The notes below the pieces were generated by a model, which did no database searches, was not told the DNA's origin, and saw only the letters and a program-made list of their open reading frames with translations. The translations under genes and the position numbers were made by a program. From Falciphora oryzae (lineage: Eukaryota; Ascomycota; Sordariomycetes; Magnaporthales; Magnaporthaceae), in the NCBI GenBank assembly GCA_000733355.1, contig JNVV01000024.1, positions 135,181 through 199,180 on the forward strand: 64,000 nt of DNA, read 5' to 3'. Every line of letters begins with the position of its first letter. The stretch's first letter is position 1. This document shows positions 18,097 through 29,531 of the stretch, in pieces.

Positions 18097-21000
18097 AGTC
18101 GTCTCGTTCGGCGCTGAGACCCCCGAGCGACTGCCATGCGGGATGGGAGTGGGGCGATAGGCTGAGGGAACAAACGGCAGGCGAGGCAGGTCGAGAACCG
18201 TCGAGCAACGAAGAAATTCAGGACCAAAGGAGAGAGACCGAGGAATTGCGAGTCTCAGTGGATGTTTTGTCCACGCTACCCATCTTTAAACCGCCGGTGT
18301 ACCACCCGGTATGCGTTGTCCCTTGATCTGGTATCACGATGAGGGTGTGGGTCGTGGTAGCGGGAGCCGATCATTGCAGACGCTGGCATGCCAGGGGAGG
18401 GCGTGAGGGCGCCCAAGATATCCAGCCTTGCAGGGGTGCTTGGACAAGGGGTGTGCCAGCAGGGGCTACGCAGCGAGGCCAATGAGGGGATGGAGACGCA
18501 AAATGGGCAAAGAGGAGGCTCGGGACACGGTGTGATGGCACAGCATGCTGTCCGTTCACGCTGAGCTGCCAGCGGTGAGAAAGAGGGATGAATAGGAGAG
18601 GCGAGAGATCTGGCCCATCCTGCGTCATCTGGGCCGCACAGGGGAGGCGCTGCATCTGCGCTACAACAGTATCTGGGCCACTCTCCCGGGTCCTGTGTTT
18701 CCGCGCACTCGATGCTGGATGCACTCGCTCCTCCACCTCCAGCGTTAGGTGGCATGGGGCGCGCATGGAATGTGCGTGCTACTCGCCTGGCAGCGTCGCA
18801 CTGGCGGCAGAGGGGGTGTCGACTGGCAGGCCAGGTGCGTTTGTGGCCCGCTGCCATGCGGGTCCGCCGAGTACGGAGCAAAAAAAAAAGAGATGACGGC
18901 TGTTGGGGTTGATCATGCCACCTCCCGTGGACGGGAGCTGACTCGATCTCGAGGGAGCTGGGGCTTTCGTGTGCGTGTGTCCTGTTCTTGGTTCCTGTAG
19001 CTGCGGGCAAAGTTCCACGGGTGCCAGCCGGCACCCCTTGGCCAGACAGGCAGTTGTACCTCCGCAGCGGACTAGAACACAGAGCTAACATTGCGTGTGT
19101 CGGGCTCAGCCACTTGCACCACACCGAGCTCAGGACCCCGGCCGCCGGGTTCGGCGAGAGAAGCAGAATGCTCTCGGCTCTAGGAACAGCTGCGGTGAGC
19201 GATGCCGCAGCAAGCAAAAAGGAGAATAGGGGAAGTGGACGATGGGGTTATTGTGCGCATGTGTCAAATTGAAGCCATGCCAAATCCACCAGCCAATATC
19301 TTTACTCTTGCTGGTTGCCAATCAGTCTCTTGGATAAGAGGGAGGGCGCGGCCGGGAGCGGGGGTCCCAGCCCGACGGCGGCGCTTTGCGGTGGACCATT
19401 TCTTGCATTTTGGGATCGGCGTCGCTCGAGGAGGGTGTGTCTAATGGGAATGGGGCCTTGCGTATGAAGCCCACGGACTCCCGTCGCCAGCCGGGGAGAG
19501 GACCAGACCATTGGTTTGGCGGAGCAGGAGAGGGGGCGAGCCCTACCCGCAGACTCGGGGCACTGGGTGTGGGAGATTGGGAAGGCTGGCCGGTGTATGG
19601 CGGATCATGTAGCTAGAGAATGTTGATGTCAACGGAGATAGCCTCCCCGCGAGCTCGAGGGTGTGGGATTCGCTATCACAAGTGTTGCTCTGGCCGGTGC
19701 TCGCAGCCAACGAGGGCCCACGACGGGCCCAGGGCAGGGTTCAGCGAAGCGGGCCGGGCGTCGTCCCCAACCTCGAGGCCATGGTGGGAATAGCACTAGG
19801 AAGCTGGAGAGGGACGCATGGTGTGTCGGGCGAGTATGTGTGATTCGCCAGTCGGGCAGGTTGCCTTGCTCGGATCGGGTATGGGCGGCCTGGAGACGAG
19901 ATGTCGAGAAGAAAAACAACGCCAAGAAAAGTGAAAGGTTGAGAAGCAGAAGCTCGGGCGGGCTCCCGAAACGGCAAGGTGTCGTCACCGCGCTAGGCCA
20001 GGATCGCCCGGCTCCACACCTCTCCCTCCCCAAGCGGACGGGGCCCTCCTGGGCTGTGCTTTCCTGGGATGACGGATGCGGAAGGGCTGCTGTCGACCTT
20101 TGCGAGCATTACTCCCGAGCAGCAGCACTCGGGCTCACCATTGGTCCGACAGGATACTTGGGACATCCAGAGAGATGGGGGTAATCCAGCTGTACCAGGG
20201 CCTTGCGGACAATTATGCCGTCCGTCGTGCCGTCGCAGCCCGAGTTGGAACAGCCTAAGCTCCCTGCCTGCATGTGGGGAGGCAGGAAGCAGAAGGATGC
20301 GCCAGTGCTGTGACTGTCGCTAGCGTCGGTGACGACTTGCCCTCAAAGGGATGCCAGACGCGCCAGGAGCACATATCCATCCTTACCAAGACAACGTGTG
20401 AGCCTAGCTAGCCCGCAGGGCCTGCAAGGTTTCCCTGGACGAGAGGCCAGCTGGGACGGCAGATGCTTAGTGCGTGTATGCTAAGCGTGAGCGCACGCAA
20501 TTTTGCCCGGGTCGACAGCGGCCCGCCCTTACTGGTCGCGTCTAAACAGGCCCAAGACGTTCTGCCCTGCCCGTCAGAAACGTGGGAAAGGTATCATCCA
20601 TGGCGCATGGCACTATCGACTGGGCCGGAAATCAATTGGATTTTGCTCTTATGTTCGCCGCGCTGAGGGAGCCCATCGGGCCGCAGCCAGCTGACTTGCT
20701 GGCCCGAGCCAGGACCTACGGCGAGAATACGCGGACAGCTGTCAGAAGTTGGCAGCCAGACAGTCCCAGGTGGGTGTCATGTCAGAAACAAAAACCGTGC
20801 AGGTGCGTCAGGGAAAATAAGCAAGTGCATGTGGTGTGGGTGTCACCGATATTGGGTGGCTCAGGGTGGGCAACAAGAAGGTCGCCAGCCCCGGAGGCTG
20901 CCACCACCTTTTTACCAATTCGGCTTCCCGCAGTTACAAATCTCCATGTACCGCCACTGCCTGCCGGACTTGCGTATCGATCAGTTGCTGACGGCTGCGC

Positions 21001-23809
21001 GGCTTTCAGGAGCCGCTCGAGCCGCCCCCGAAACTGTGGGAGGATGAGGAGCCGGTACTTGGCTTGCCTTGGTGGCTTGCTTTCCCCTCACTTTGGTCGA
21101 CCGCACCCAAAGTCCCATTGTCGACGGACCCCAGCCAGCCAGCCAGCTGTTCTGCGGCCGCAAACAAAAAAGAGGCAATACACAGGCAACGCGCACATGG
21201 GCTTGAGCGGCTTCGGCTGCAGGGCGTCGGCAAAGACGCACCGCCCAGCGTGGCGAGCATCGGCCGTCTCCATGGGATTAGCCGCAGCGGTCCAGCAGAT
21301 GCACCTCCCAGGGTGGTGAGCGTTGGCCGCCTCCATGGCAAGGGCCCCGGGCAATGTGGCCGTCCTCCCCTGGTCTTCCTCATCCTCCTCCTCCTCCTCC
21401 TCTCTTCCCCTCAGCTCCCCACATCCAGACCCCAAGCGGCTGTGCATGCACAAAGCATGTACAGGGAGTGTACAGGCCAGATCCGACAGAAAGAAAAAGA
21501 GGAGGTGGTCATTAGGTCGATCACCCGCACACAACTGCGCTGTGGCGGGATGGTGTGTGGTGGGCATCGGCGGGAGCGTCCTGTCGCTTCCGCGTGCGTG
21601 CAAAAGTGCAGCTTAGGTCAGTGGGCGACAAGGGGTTGTCTGCCAATCACAAAGCTACTGCGGCCAAGGCAAATTCCATTACGTCCCCATCCAGGACCAT
21701 GCACACGCGGATGGCATGCGGTGGCATGCAGGACGGCGGGATGGGATGTTTTATCCGGTGCCTCACTAACAACTAACAGACATGATGCATCAGGACTGCT
21801 AGACTTTAGCTGTAGACAAGCTACGGGTTTTCCGTGGCTCTGTCACGGAGCTACACCTAGGACTGGCTCGCTTGTCTAGACTAATAGGCGAACACAAGTA
21901 CCTCGCGTGGGCAGCCAAGGCCGTATTTTGGGCGTATCCGACAGCGAGCGCCTAGCCATTTCACGGGGTTGGCCGTCCTCCGGACCCCAAAATCTGGGCC
22001 CGGCGGAGGAGGATATATGCGCCACGTCGGTGCTGCTGCTGCCGCCGCTGCTGAAATTTCCTCATGCATATGGGCAAGAAGCATCTCGCTCTCCCGGGCA
22101 AGAATCCAGCCGCAGCCAACTTGCTCGGGCAACCAAGATGCTTTCACCGCCATCCCACCCGGCAGATGATACCCCGAGGCGGAGGAGCAGTTGGAGGGGA
22201 CGAGTTCGTGGCCTCGCACGGCAGTGGGCGCCTGTCCGACGACGGTGCGACGCCAGAGATCTCTGGCCCTGCAAAAAAATTCCTCTTCCCACCCATGCGT
22301 TTTGTAGCACATGCCTCACCTATCTCGCTGGATCTCGCCTTGTGACACACACCATGGTGATCCCATAGAAGCTGGGACGACCCTCTTTTGTTTGGTGGCG
22401 TCCGCTAAGGCGGCCGCAAGTGGGGGGAGAGCAAGGCAGCGAGGAGGTGAGGGATCCCGTACGCGCAAACGGAAAACCGCCAAGTCTCTGTCAACTGTGA
22501 CAACAACGGCTAGGGGACAGGCAGGTTCTGAAGCATGTCTCGCATCGGGAACTAGTGGTCAGCGAGAAGGACAGAACAGATGTCGGGACTGACCCAAAAT
22601 CAGGGGCAAGATGCATCTTTCGCCGACAGAGAGAACAAATCTCCATTCCTCCGTCTCGGGCGCCCACGGCGAAAGGAAGCGTGGGCATTTTCTACGAAAC
22701 ACAGTTTTGCTCCCACAGCCCGGGAACGGAATGGATATTCGGAAACCCGCAGCGGACGACTGTTCCGGAATTACAATCTTGACAGCTGACGTTCCACATC
22801 CTGCCGGCCCTGCTTCATCGTCCCAAGCCATCTGAACGAGGTAATGCATAACAGAAGCAAAGGGCAAGAAAAACAGACTGGAGGAGCCAAGCTCTGCCGG
22901 GAGCCGCGGACACGAGATCTCGATGCCGCAATAACAGCCCGGCGAGCGCCTAAGCCAAGGGCCTGGGGATGCGGTCACCCACCCGTCCATGCTCGGGCCC
23001 GACCGACGAGCGCTCCCCCCTCAAAGACCAGTCAGATGCCACCGAGAAAAATGTTTGGACCATCTGCTCCCCCGGGACGCCGTGTAAGGGGCCGTCCGCA
23101 GGATCAGTGTAAAGGACCCATTAGCAAGATCGCCCTCAACCCCGGCACCGGCGCGCACCGCCGTGCTGATCCCCCTCCTCCTCTGTATACACCTACCACT
23201 CTGGGTAGCATGGCCTGCACCACCCAGATGAATCGAGAAGAAGAGAGGAGGATTCGGCTGGAAGGAAGGGCGAGGTCGGACAGCGAGGGTTGGCTGTGAA
23301 ACCCACGGCGGAATCGACCTTACTGTCGCACCCAGATGGGTGGCTGGCCAGCGCAATCGTGCTAGGGTGCTAAAAAGACCAGGCGCGGCGGAGAGAGAAG
23401 CCTGGTACGCCGGGAGAGAGAAACAAGAAACTGCGCCGCCAGAGCTTGAGGAACATGAATGCATCTAGATGGACCATGTGGCAAGGGACGCAAGCCAGGA
23501 TCGGCAAGCGCCCTGCCAAACCAAAGCCAAGTGGCCACCACACAGAGCAACGAGCAGGGCCAGCGGCCGAGACAAAGTATGTCGGCAGTTAAAGTAGTCT
23601 GAGGTTATGTGTAGCGCTCGTACATTATCGGGGAGTATCAAGAAAAGCAAATACAGGAAAACATCTCGATCGCAACCGACAAAGGGACGCAAAGGGGAAA
23701 AAACGACACCGAACACCAACGCGATCAGGGGGCTTGGTTTGGCAAATATCACCATAGCCCCCTTTTTGGGATCTCATACACCCCACCAATTAAACACCTT
23801 CCCAAAACC
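18097..23809. other. 5.7-kb region without a convincing gene
   Basis: GC-rich, with many frames of 60-310 codons on both strands. All have translated-spacer composition (high Arg, Pro, Ser, Cys, Gly), no recognisable domain and no matching splice sites. It includes the 5' flanks of the regulator and the 3' flank of the flavohaemoglobin. I saw no repeat array, tRNA or terminal inverted repeat. A non-coding RNA cannot be excluded by eye. Confidence 0.5.
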
Positions 23810-25330
23810 CTACTGGACGTCGCCCGTCGCGAACAGTTCCAGATGTATCCGGTCGTGCGACACGCCCATGGCCTCGAGCCGCTCCCTCGTGTCGAGCATC
23901 CAGGCCTCGGGCCCGCAGAGGTAATACTCGGCGCGCGCGTCCGAGACGTGCAGGTCCGCCTCCCTGTCCAGGCGGGCCAGGTCCATCCTGGCGCCGCCGA
24001 AGTGGTAGTGGACGCCCTCGACGTCGACCTCCGGGTCCACCTTGCTGAGGAAGTGGCGCGCCCGCACCCGGCCCCCGCTCGCCTTCTCGATCTCGGCCAC
24101 GCGGGCCTCGAACGGCCTCAGGTGGCGGGACCGCGACACGTGCACCCACGACACGGGCCGCGTCTTGGCCGCCTCGGGCGCCGCCGGGTCGACCGTCACG
24201 CTCTCGAGGATGGACATGAGCGGCGTGGCGCCGACACCGGCCGACAGGAGTACGAGCGGGGCGCCCCTCTTGGCCTCGGCCTCGGCTGGGTCGACGAAGA
24301 ACTCGCCCTGCGGGTGCGACACCTCGATCTCGTCCCCCTCCTTGATCTCGTCGTGCAGCTTGAGCGAGATGATGCCGGGGGCGTCGGGGACGCCGCCCAG
24401 CCCGGTGCCGTCGTCGCGCTTGACGCTGATGCGGTAGTAGTCCCCTTCCTTGCGCGGCGCCTCGCTCATGCTGTACTGGCGGCTCTGGAGGTGGCCCATC
24501 TGCGGCACGAAGAGCTGCAGGCTGACGTACTGGCCCGGCTTGAACGGCGGCAGCTTCTTCCCGTCCGAGGGCGCGAGGTAGAAGGACGTGATGACGTCCG
24601 ACTCCTCCTGCTTGCGCAGCACCTTGAACTTGCGGAAGCCGATCCAGTCGCTGTGCTCGGCGTACATGCTGCCCTCAAGGTTGATGAAGACGTCGGCGAG
24701 CGCCGCGTACGCAGCCGTCCAGGCGTCGACGATGGCCGGGGTAGCGGCGTCGCCCAGGACGGTGCCGATGGTCTGGATGAGGTGGTGGCCAACAATGTCG
24801 TACTGCTCGGGCCGGATGTTGAGCGAGACGTGCTTGTGGGCGATGCGGGAGACGGCGTGCGTCAGCTTGCCCAGGTCGTCGATGTAGGTGGCGTAGGCCA
24901 GGACCGAGGCGGCCAGGGCGCGCGGCTGGGCGCCCGTCGCCTGGCTGGTGGAGCTGAAGACGTTGCGCAGCTCGGGGTGGGCGCCGATCATGTTCTTGTA
25001 GAAGAGCGTCGTGATGGTCACGCCGTGCTCCTTGAGCACTGGCGCCGTCGACTTGACGATGGCGATCTGCTCTGGCGTCAACGTCGGCGGGGCCGCCTTG
25101 GCCGCTGGGGCAGCGGAGCCGTTCGCCTGCGTCGTCTCGGGTCCGGACATGCTGCTATATGCTCGCGATGCTGCCGGGGCGGTGGTGTATGATGCTGCCG
25201 AGCCTGATCGGGACAGCTGTGAGGTGGAGTTGGCCGGAGCGATGCAGATCTGGTGCAAAAGTCTGGAGTGGCGTCCAAGAGATTGGGTGGAAGGTCTGAG
25301 TCGCGGGACAACAGTCGAAACTCTGAACAT
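23810..25330 (-). CDS. fhb: Flavohaemoglobin (NO dioxygenase), mitochondrial-type leader
   Basis: This 506-residue frame encodes a flavohaemoglobin, which turns nitric oxide plus O2 into nitrate with NAD(P)H. The globin domain spans about residues 84-220, with the proximal haem His at 167 (AHKHVSLNI). The FAD-binding barrel contains RQYS at 284-287. The NAD(P)-binding domain contains SAGVGATPLMSIL near 363-375 and CGPEAWM near the end. The first 60 residues are Arg/Ser-rich, lack acidic residues and resemble a mitochondrial presequence. A second in-frame ATG at 25150 (MSGPETTQ) would give a protein of ordinary cytosolic length (446 residues). One gene could therefore supply two compartments, although Aspergillus-type fungi use separate genes. 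No intron was seen. Confidence 0.93.
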   Translation of the reverse strand: MFRVSTVVPRLRPSTQSLGRHSRLLHQICIAPANSTSQLSRSGSAASYTTAPAASRAYSSMSGPETTQANGSAAPAAKAAPPTLTPEQIAIVKSTAPVLKEHGVTITTLFYKNMIGAHPELRNVFSSTSQATGAQPRALAASVLAYATYIDDLGKLTHAVSRIAHKHVSLNIRPEQYDIVGHHLIQTIGTVLGDAATPAIVDAWTAAYAALADVFINLEGSMYAEHSDWIGFRKFKVLRKQEESDVITSFYLAPSDGKKLPPFKPGQYVSLQLFVPQMGHLQSRQYSMSEAPRKEGDYYRISVKRDDGTGLGGVPDAPGIISLKLHDEIKEGDEIEVSHPQGEFFVDPAEAEAKRGAPLVLLSAGVGATPLMSILESVTVDPAAPEAAKTRPVSWVHVSRSRHLRPFEARVAEIEKASGGRVRARHFLSKVDPEVDVEGVHYHFGGARMDLARLDREADLHVSDARAEYYLCGPEAWMLDTRERLEAMGVSHDRIHLELFATGDVQ

Positions 25331-26353
25331 TTGGATAATGCTTGGCTGGCTGCTGCTTGATGGAGACGAACTTCTGATTATTCAAGATGATGGACGGATG
25401 CGACGCCTATTTAACCAACTCCCAGGATGGCCTCTGTCACCTTGTAGATCCATCTCGCCGACGCTCGTCCGCGCGGAGATGTCGACGCCGAGCTGACTCT
25501 AGGAAACAAACAAACTTAAAAAAAAAAAAAAAAAAAAAACCTTGCCCCGTCATTCTCTCGGCGAGCGCTGCTGGAAGGCATCGTACGATGGGGCATTGCT
25601 GGAGCAGCGAACGGGAAACCCCCACAAAGAAAGGGTCCGCTGGCCCTCGGGAGTCATCGAGAGCCAGGGCCAGAACGGATCAAGCGATTTGTAAGAGCTG
25701 TGCCATGATCAGTTCACTTTGCCCGTCCGGTATTCGCTGGGGTTGCTGGAAGGCCCCGAAGCGTGCCGAGCGGGTTCTCGAAAATCCAACATGGACATTG
25801 AGGTTTTGCATCTCCGCGGCGGCTTTGCCCGGACGCCCGGCAATGCCCCTCCAGTCCCCAATGGCCCGGCTGCCAGCTTACTCAGCTTGTGCCCCGTTAT
25901 AGGCCCAAATAAGTCTTGGTCAGTTGCCTAAAACAGCACGGATCGATCAGGCACAAACCCCAGTGGAGGCCGAACCACGATTCGAAGTTGCAGTTGCACC
26001 ACAGAACCGCCTGTAAGATGGAGGGGATTCGAAACGCTCGAGGGGCTCTGCGAGGAAGAGTCCCGAGGGTATAACCCGTACTCTCTTATGGATTACAGAT
26101 ACCCACAGACGAAAACAAGAAGAAAAGCTGGTGAAGGTGCTTGACCTGGCGGAAGACATGGCAGACACCCTCGAACCCACGATCTCGACACTGCACAGCG
26201 TCTGTTTGCGACCTATCCCCATTGCTCTCCGGTTCAAACTGGCGTCCGCGGAAAAGCTTCCTTCGAAAAGATGCGCATTTTGAAGCTGAAAAAAAGGTGT
26301 TTCGATTTTTCGGTCTGCCCAGCAAACAGGCGAGCTCCCAGAAGCTAACCCCC

Positions 26354-26389
<36 letters not shown>

Positions 26390-27267
26390 ACGTCATGCCA
26401 TTTTCCCCTCACAACCGCGCCCCTCGTGACTGAAGCGGCATTGACGGGCCAGATTTCCCTTTCCAGTAGGGCGCGGACAAGCTACTCTCTCCAAGACATT
26501 TCAAGATCCGCATCTATTCGCTACTAAGATCGTCTGGGGGAATAGGTTCGCCCTGCCAGGCGGGCGGAACCGGGGAGCCGTCAGCCCATTCTTGGGTAAT
26601 GGAATCCAAGCTCCAGGCCCCAAACCCTGGCCCCCTGACCTCGCTGGAGTCCGCCTGGCTGGCCTGCGCTGTCGCTGGCACATGCTCGTGCGCGCAACAC
26701 CATTGCAATTTTTCCTCAACATCGAGACGACTCGACACCGACCACGACCTTGGCCTCGGTTCCCGCAACATCAACGGCCGCGTCAGTCGAAAACCTGCCG
26801 CCAATTCTTTGCTACAATCTATCCAGCCTTTGTGTCTAGCTGGGTTGCTCCACTCGGCTGCCTTTCGTCACTCTTTGTTTATCCAAGTGCAGTACCGCCG
26901 ACCATGAGACAAGCAAACGATGGCGACCTTTGCAGGAAAAAGACCATCGTCGGCCACGGGACAAAGCGCGACGGCGAGAACCGCAGAAAGAAACAATAGC
27001 AGTCCAAGGAGCAAGAAACAATGGCAACCTCACAGACAAAGCCCGTTGTTGCGCAACACACCTGCACTCGATATGACCTCAATATTTATTTACGCCGCCT
27101 CTCCAAGTCTCCTACTCGTTTTGAACTCGGTCCAACAAGTCGCAACACCTTCCAGAGCAAGTGGTAGATTCGAAAAACGACAACCAACTTCCAGTCTCCG
27201 TCACTGAACCTACTATCTGCTCCTGGTTTCATCTTCGTTCCTATAGAACACGACCCGCTAACCCACC
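25331..27267. other. Gene-free spacer with long A tracts
   Basis: This region separates the divergent flavohaemoglobin and the 27.3-kb gene. It contains A tracts of 22 (25518-25539) and 32 (26356-26387). Frames here are short and low in complexity. The last part is 5' flank of the 27268 gene and includes a pyrimidine-rich leader. Confidence 0.5.
26356..26387 (+). repeat. Poly(A) tract of 32 nt
   Basis: An uninterrupted run of 32 A, the longest homopolymer in the window. It could be a slipped mononucleotide tract or the tail of an old retroposed copy. I found no target-site duplication or gene similarity to support the latter. Confidence 0.9.
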
Positions 27268-28041
27268 ATGTCTCCCACCACCTGCCCCTCCCCCAGCACC
27301 TCTTTCCACTCGGCACAGTCGAGCCGCTCCAGCAGCTCCGACCGGTGGATCAACAGCGACTGGAGCCAGCTGACCACCCTCACCGACCTGAGCGAAGTCG
27401 CCGCAGGAGGAGCCAAGGAGCAGCAGCAGGAGGAGGACACGGCCAAGCCGCAGGTGCAGACGCAGGACGCGCAGCAGCGCAAGGCGCTGCGCGACTCGCA
27501 GCTCGAGTGCCTGGCCGAGGCGATGGTGGTGCTGGCCAACACGGAAGGCGACGCTTTCGTTATATCCAAATCGGTCAAGCGCTTCCTGGCCGGCCACGAG
27601 CGCCTCTCCACCCTTACATGGACCCTATTCCACCCGCGTCCCGGGTACACCAGCGAGGAAGGCGAGGACCACGATGAGGAGGACCTGCTCGAGGAGTTGA
27701 CCGTTTACGAGATTTTGCACCTCCACGTCGACTGCCGCCTACTGAACCTGTCAAAGGCGGCATCGGACCTTAAAAAAGAGCTGCTTTCCCACGACGAGGA
27801 GCAGGATAAGGAGGAGGCTGAGCAGCAGCAGCAGCAGGAGGATGAGACCCGGGACAAGGTCCTCGCTCTCGCAAAGGCCGCCTCGGCGCTCGGCAACCTC
27901 GTCGCCATCAAGATGCGGCCCTGGGAGGGCGCCTTCAACGATCCCGAGCTGGACGATGCGAGGAAGGAGGCCGCGCTCGACTTGTTTGTGTTTTCCATCA
28001 ATTGCTGGCTCAGGGACCAGTGCGGCTCGTCGGATCGCTGA
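27268..28041 (+). CDS. Unrecognised acidic, Gln-rich protein
   Basis: This 257-residue single-exon frame has a Ser-rich N-terminus, a Gln/Glu-rich stretch (residues 51-70), a central helical-looking part (DSQLECLAEAMVVLANTEGD, then FVISKSVKRFLAGHERL) and a second acidic Gln-rich linker (DKEEAEQQQQQEDETRD). The C-terminal helix is rich in hydrophobic residues (DLFVFSINCWLRDQ). There is no signal peptide or membrane segment. Coding looks real: the frame is long, composition is protein-like outside the linkers, and it follows a pyrimidine-rich leader with CACC before the ATG. I do not recognise the family. Confidence 0.7.
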   Translation: MSPTTCPSPSTSFHSAQSSRSSSSDRWINSDWSQLTTLTDLSEVAAGGAKEQQQEEDTAKPQVQTQDAQQRKALRDSQLECLAEAMVVLANTEGDAFVISKSVKRFLAGHERLSTLTWTLFHPRPGYTSEEGEDHDEEDLLEELTVYEILHLHVDCRLLNLSKAASDLKKELLSHDEEQDKEEAEQQQQQEDETRDKVLALAKAASALGNLVAIKMRPWEGAFNDPELDDARKEAALDLFVFSINCWLRDQCGSSDR

Positions 28042-28675
28042 CCGGCCGAGAGCAATGGTAAGACCAACAGACTTCCTGTGCATTCTAGGTAAGTAACCCA
28101 GGTGAGTTCAGCCCCGGTTTGGGTACGGGCAGGCTTCAATCATTATTACTCATACCACCGTCAAAGTCCTACTATACATGTTCGTGATATTGAATAATCA
28201 GAGCCTCTTTTGTATAGCAGATATATATATTAAAACGTAAAACTCGGAAACTTCTCACGTGCTCAACTTCCTGAAGCGCCAACCCCAGGGGCTGTTCTAG
28301 ACTATTGGTTTTTTGGTTTTTTCGACCCCTGGCCGGTTTTTTGGATAAGCGAGGATCGTCACAAGGGGCCCTGCAAGAAAAAATGTACCTTTATAAATAG
28401 ATTTTTTTTTCTATTTTCAACCTTTAACAACAGTTCTGTCACGGTTCGGCAGTAGGAGCCTCCACCCACTTGCTACCAAAAGGACGACTAAGCCAAAGCT
28501 GGAACTTTGGCTCAATTGGAGGCTCAAATACCCTCTGTGAGGCCAGCTGCACGAGAGGGCACGCCACGCCATAACAAGTTCGCAAATAAATTTCCCCTTT
28601 AGGAGGTGGCAAAAAAAAGAAAAAAAAAAGATTTATTATTATTTAGTCCTGTCTGCACGCATTAAACCCTCGTAC

Positions 28676-28735
28676 CCGGCCTTCTACACGTGCCCGGCCT
28701 CCTACACGTGCCCGGCCTCCTACACGTGCCCGGCC
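28676..28735 (+). repeat. 18-bp minisatellite in element A
   Basis: Three tandem copies of an 18-bp unit of the form CCGGCCTCCTACACGTGC, the first with one change. Related GC-rich units (GGAGCGGCCCTCCTTAAGG-like) follow to about 28800. Element B lacks this array, so it arose within or was lost from one copy. Confidence 0.8.
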
Positions 28736-28888
28736 CTCCTTAAAGCGGCCCTTCTTGGAGCGGCCCTCCTTAAGGCGACTCTTCTTGGAGCGGCCCTCTT
28801 TGGGGCTCGAAATTTTCCAAGGTAAAAGCTCCTCGAAAGGCGGGAGGGTGGCCGGCTTTATATATTCAACGTGACACAGCTCTGGTTA

Positions 28889-28933
28889 GGGGGTGGCAAA
28901 GGAGGTGGCAAAGGAGGTGGCAAAGGAGGTGGC
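28889..28933 (+). repeat. 12-bp tandem repeat in element A
   Basis: About 3.7 copies of GGAGGTGGCAAA. Element B has a looser version of the same array at about 30112-30166, which supports common descent of the two elements. Confidence 0.85.
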
Positions 28934-29109
28934 GCCGGAAGCGGCCGGGGCTTGTGTCAACGCGACTCGTTGGCTTGGGAAAAGATACTTCTGGCGGGTC
29001 TTGCGAAGGATTTTCACAAGGGTCCGCGCGGATCCGCAAACCGGGTTTTAAACGGTTTTCGAAAATAATATGGAAAAACCAAAAAACCCGATTACCCTAG
29101 AACAGCCCC

Positions 29110-29531
29110 CCAGTCATTCCCTCTAGCCTCTTCTCTCAGCTCCGTAGTTTGACAAGCCCTCGACGATACAAGAAACTGATTATCGTCACTCAAGTTCCAA
29201 GCTCTTAAGCCTCATGTCATGGAACCCGTGTTCGTTTTAGCAATACACCTAATTATTTGCTTACGGACACAAAATATTTTAACTTCACTGTAATATTATA
29301 TAAGATAAGCACCCATTTTATGCAAAACCTGTTGGAAGTACCTTCTCTATCATGGGCCTTGATCCCATTAGTCTAACACCGTTTATCCGCTGTAACTCCG
29401 TGTCCTATGATAGCAATAGGGTACTGATAAATGAGGTCATCAGTGAAACCTTTTACCTTCTAAAACCAAAAGGATAAACAAACAGATTTTTTTGCTCATC
29501 TTTACACCCTTTTTGTAACCTTCCACATTTA
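29110..29531. other. AT-rich spacer between the two MITEs
   Basis: 422 bp, AT-rich, no coding frame of note. The low GC against the nearby genes suggests an old insertion-rich or mutated spacer. No inverted termini of a third element were seen. Confidence 0.45.

Larger units (their letters stand above)
28288..29109. mobile_element. MITE-like element A, PIF/Harbinger-type
   Basis: This 822-bp element has imperfect terminal inverted repeats of about 36 bp. Both ends start GGGGCTGTTCTAG (first 13 bases identical), followed by G/T-rich TTTTTTGGTTTTT. CCA flanks both ends (28285-28287 and 29110-29112) and may be the target-site duplication; read one base inward, a 5-bp CCCAG duplication is also possible. 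There is no transposase frame. Internal sequence matches element B at 29.5-30.3 kb along its length, including an A-rich block, an AAGGCGGGAGGGTGG-like block and GGAGGTGGCAAA units. It is a non-autonomous DNA transposon, AT-rich against its surroundings. Confidence 0.85.

Noticed and set aside
18276..19217. 313-codon open frame, minus strand
   Set aside because: Composition is translated spacer (Pro, Arg, Ser, Cys, scattered Trp), with no domain, no signal and no splice context.
20582..21879. Overlapping plus-strand frames of 245 and 271 codons
   Set aside because: Arg/Pro/Ser/His-rich with no recognisable motif; open probably because stop codons are rare in GC-rich spacer.
23843..25192. 449-codon plus-strand frame opposite the flavohaemoglobin
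   Set aside because: Antisense shadow; the minus-strand frame carries globin, FAD and NAD motifs.
26140..26400. SINE or tRNA-like copy (GGGTTCGAG on the minus strand near 26165, poly(A) at 26356)
   Set aside because: The B-box-like motif and the A tract are on opposite strands, no acceptor stem pairs, and no flanking duplication was found.
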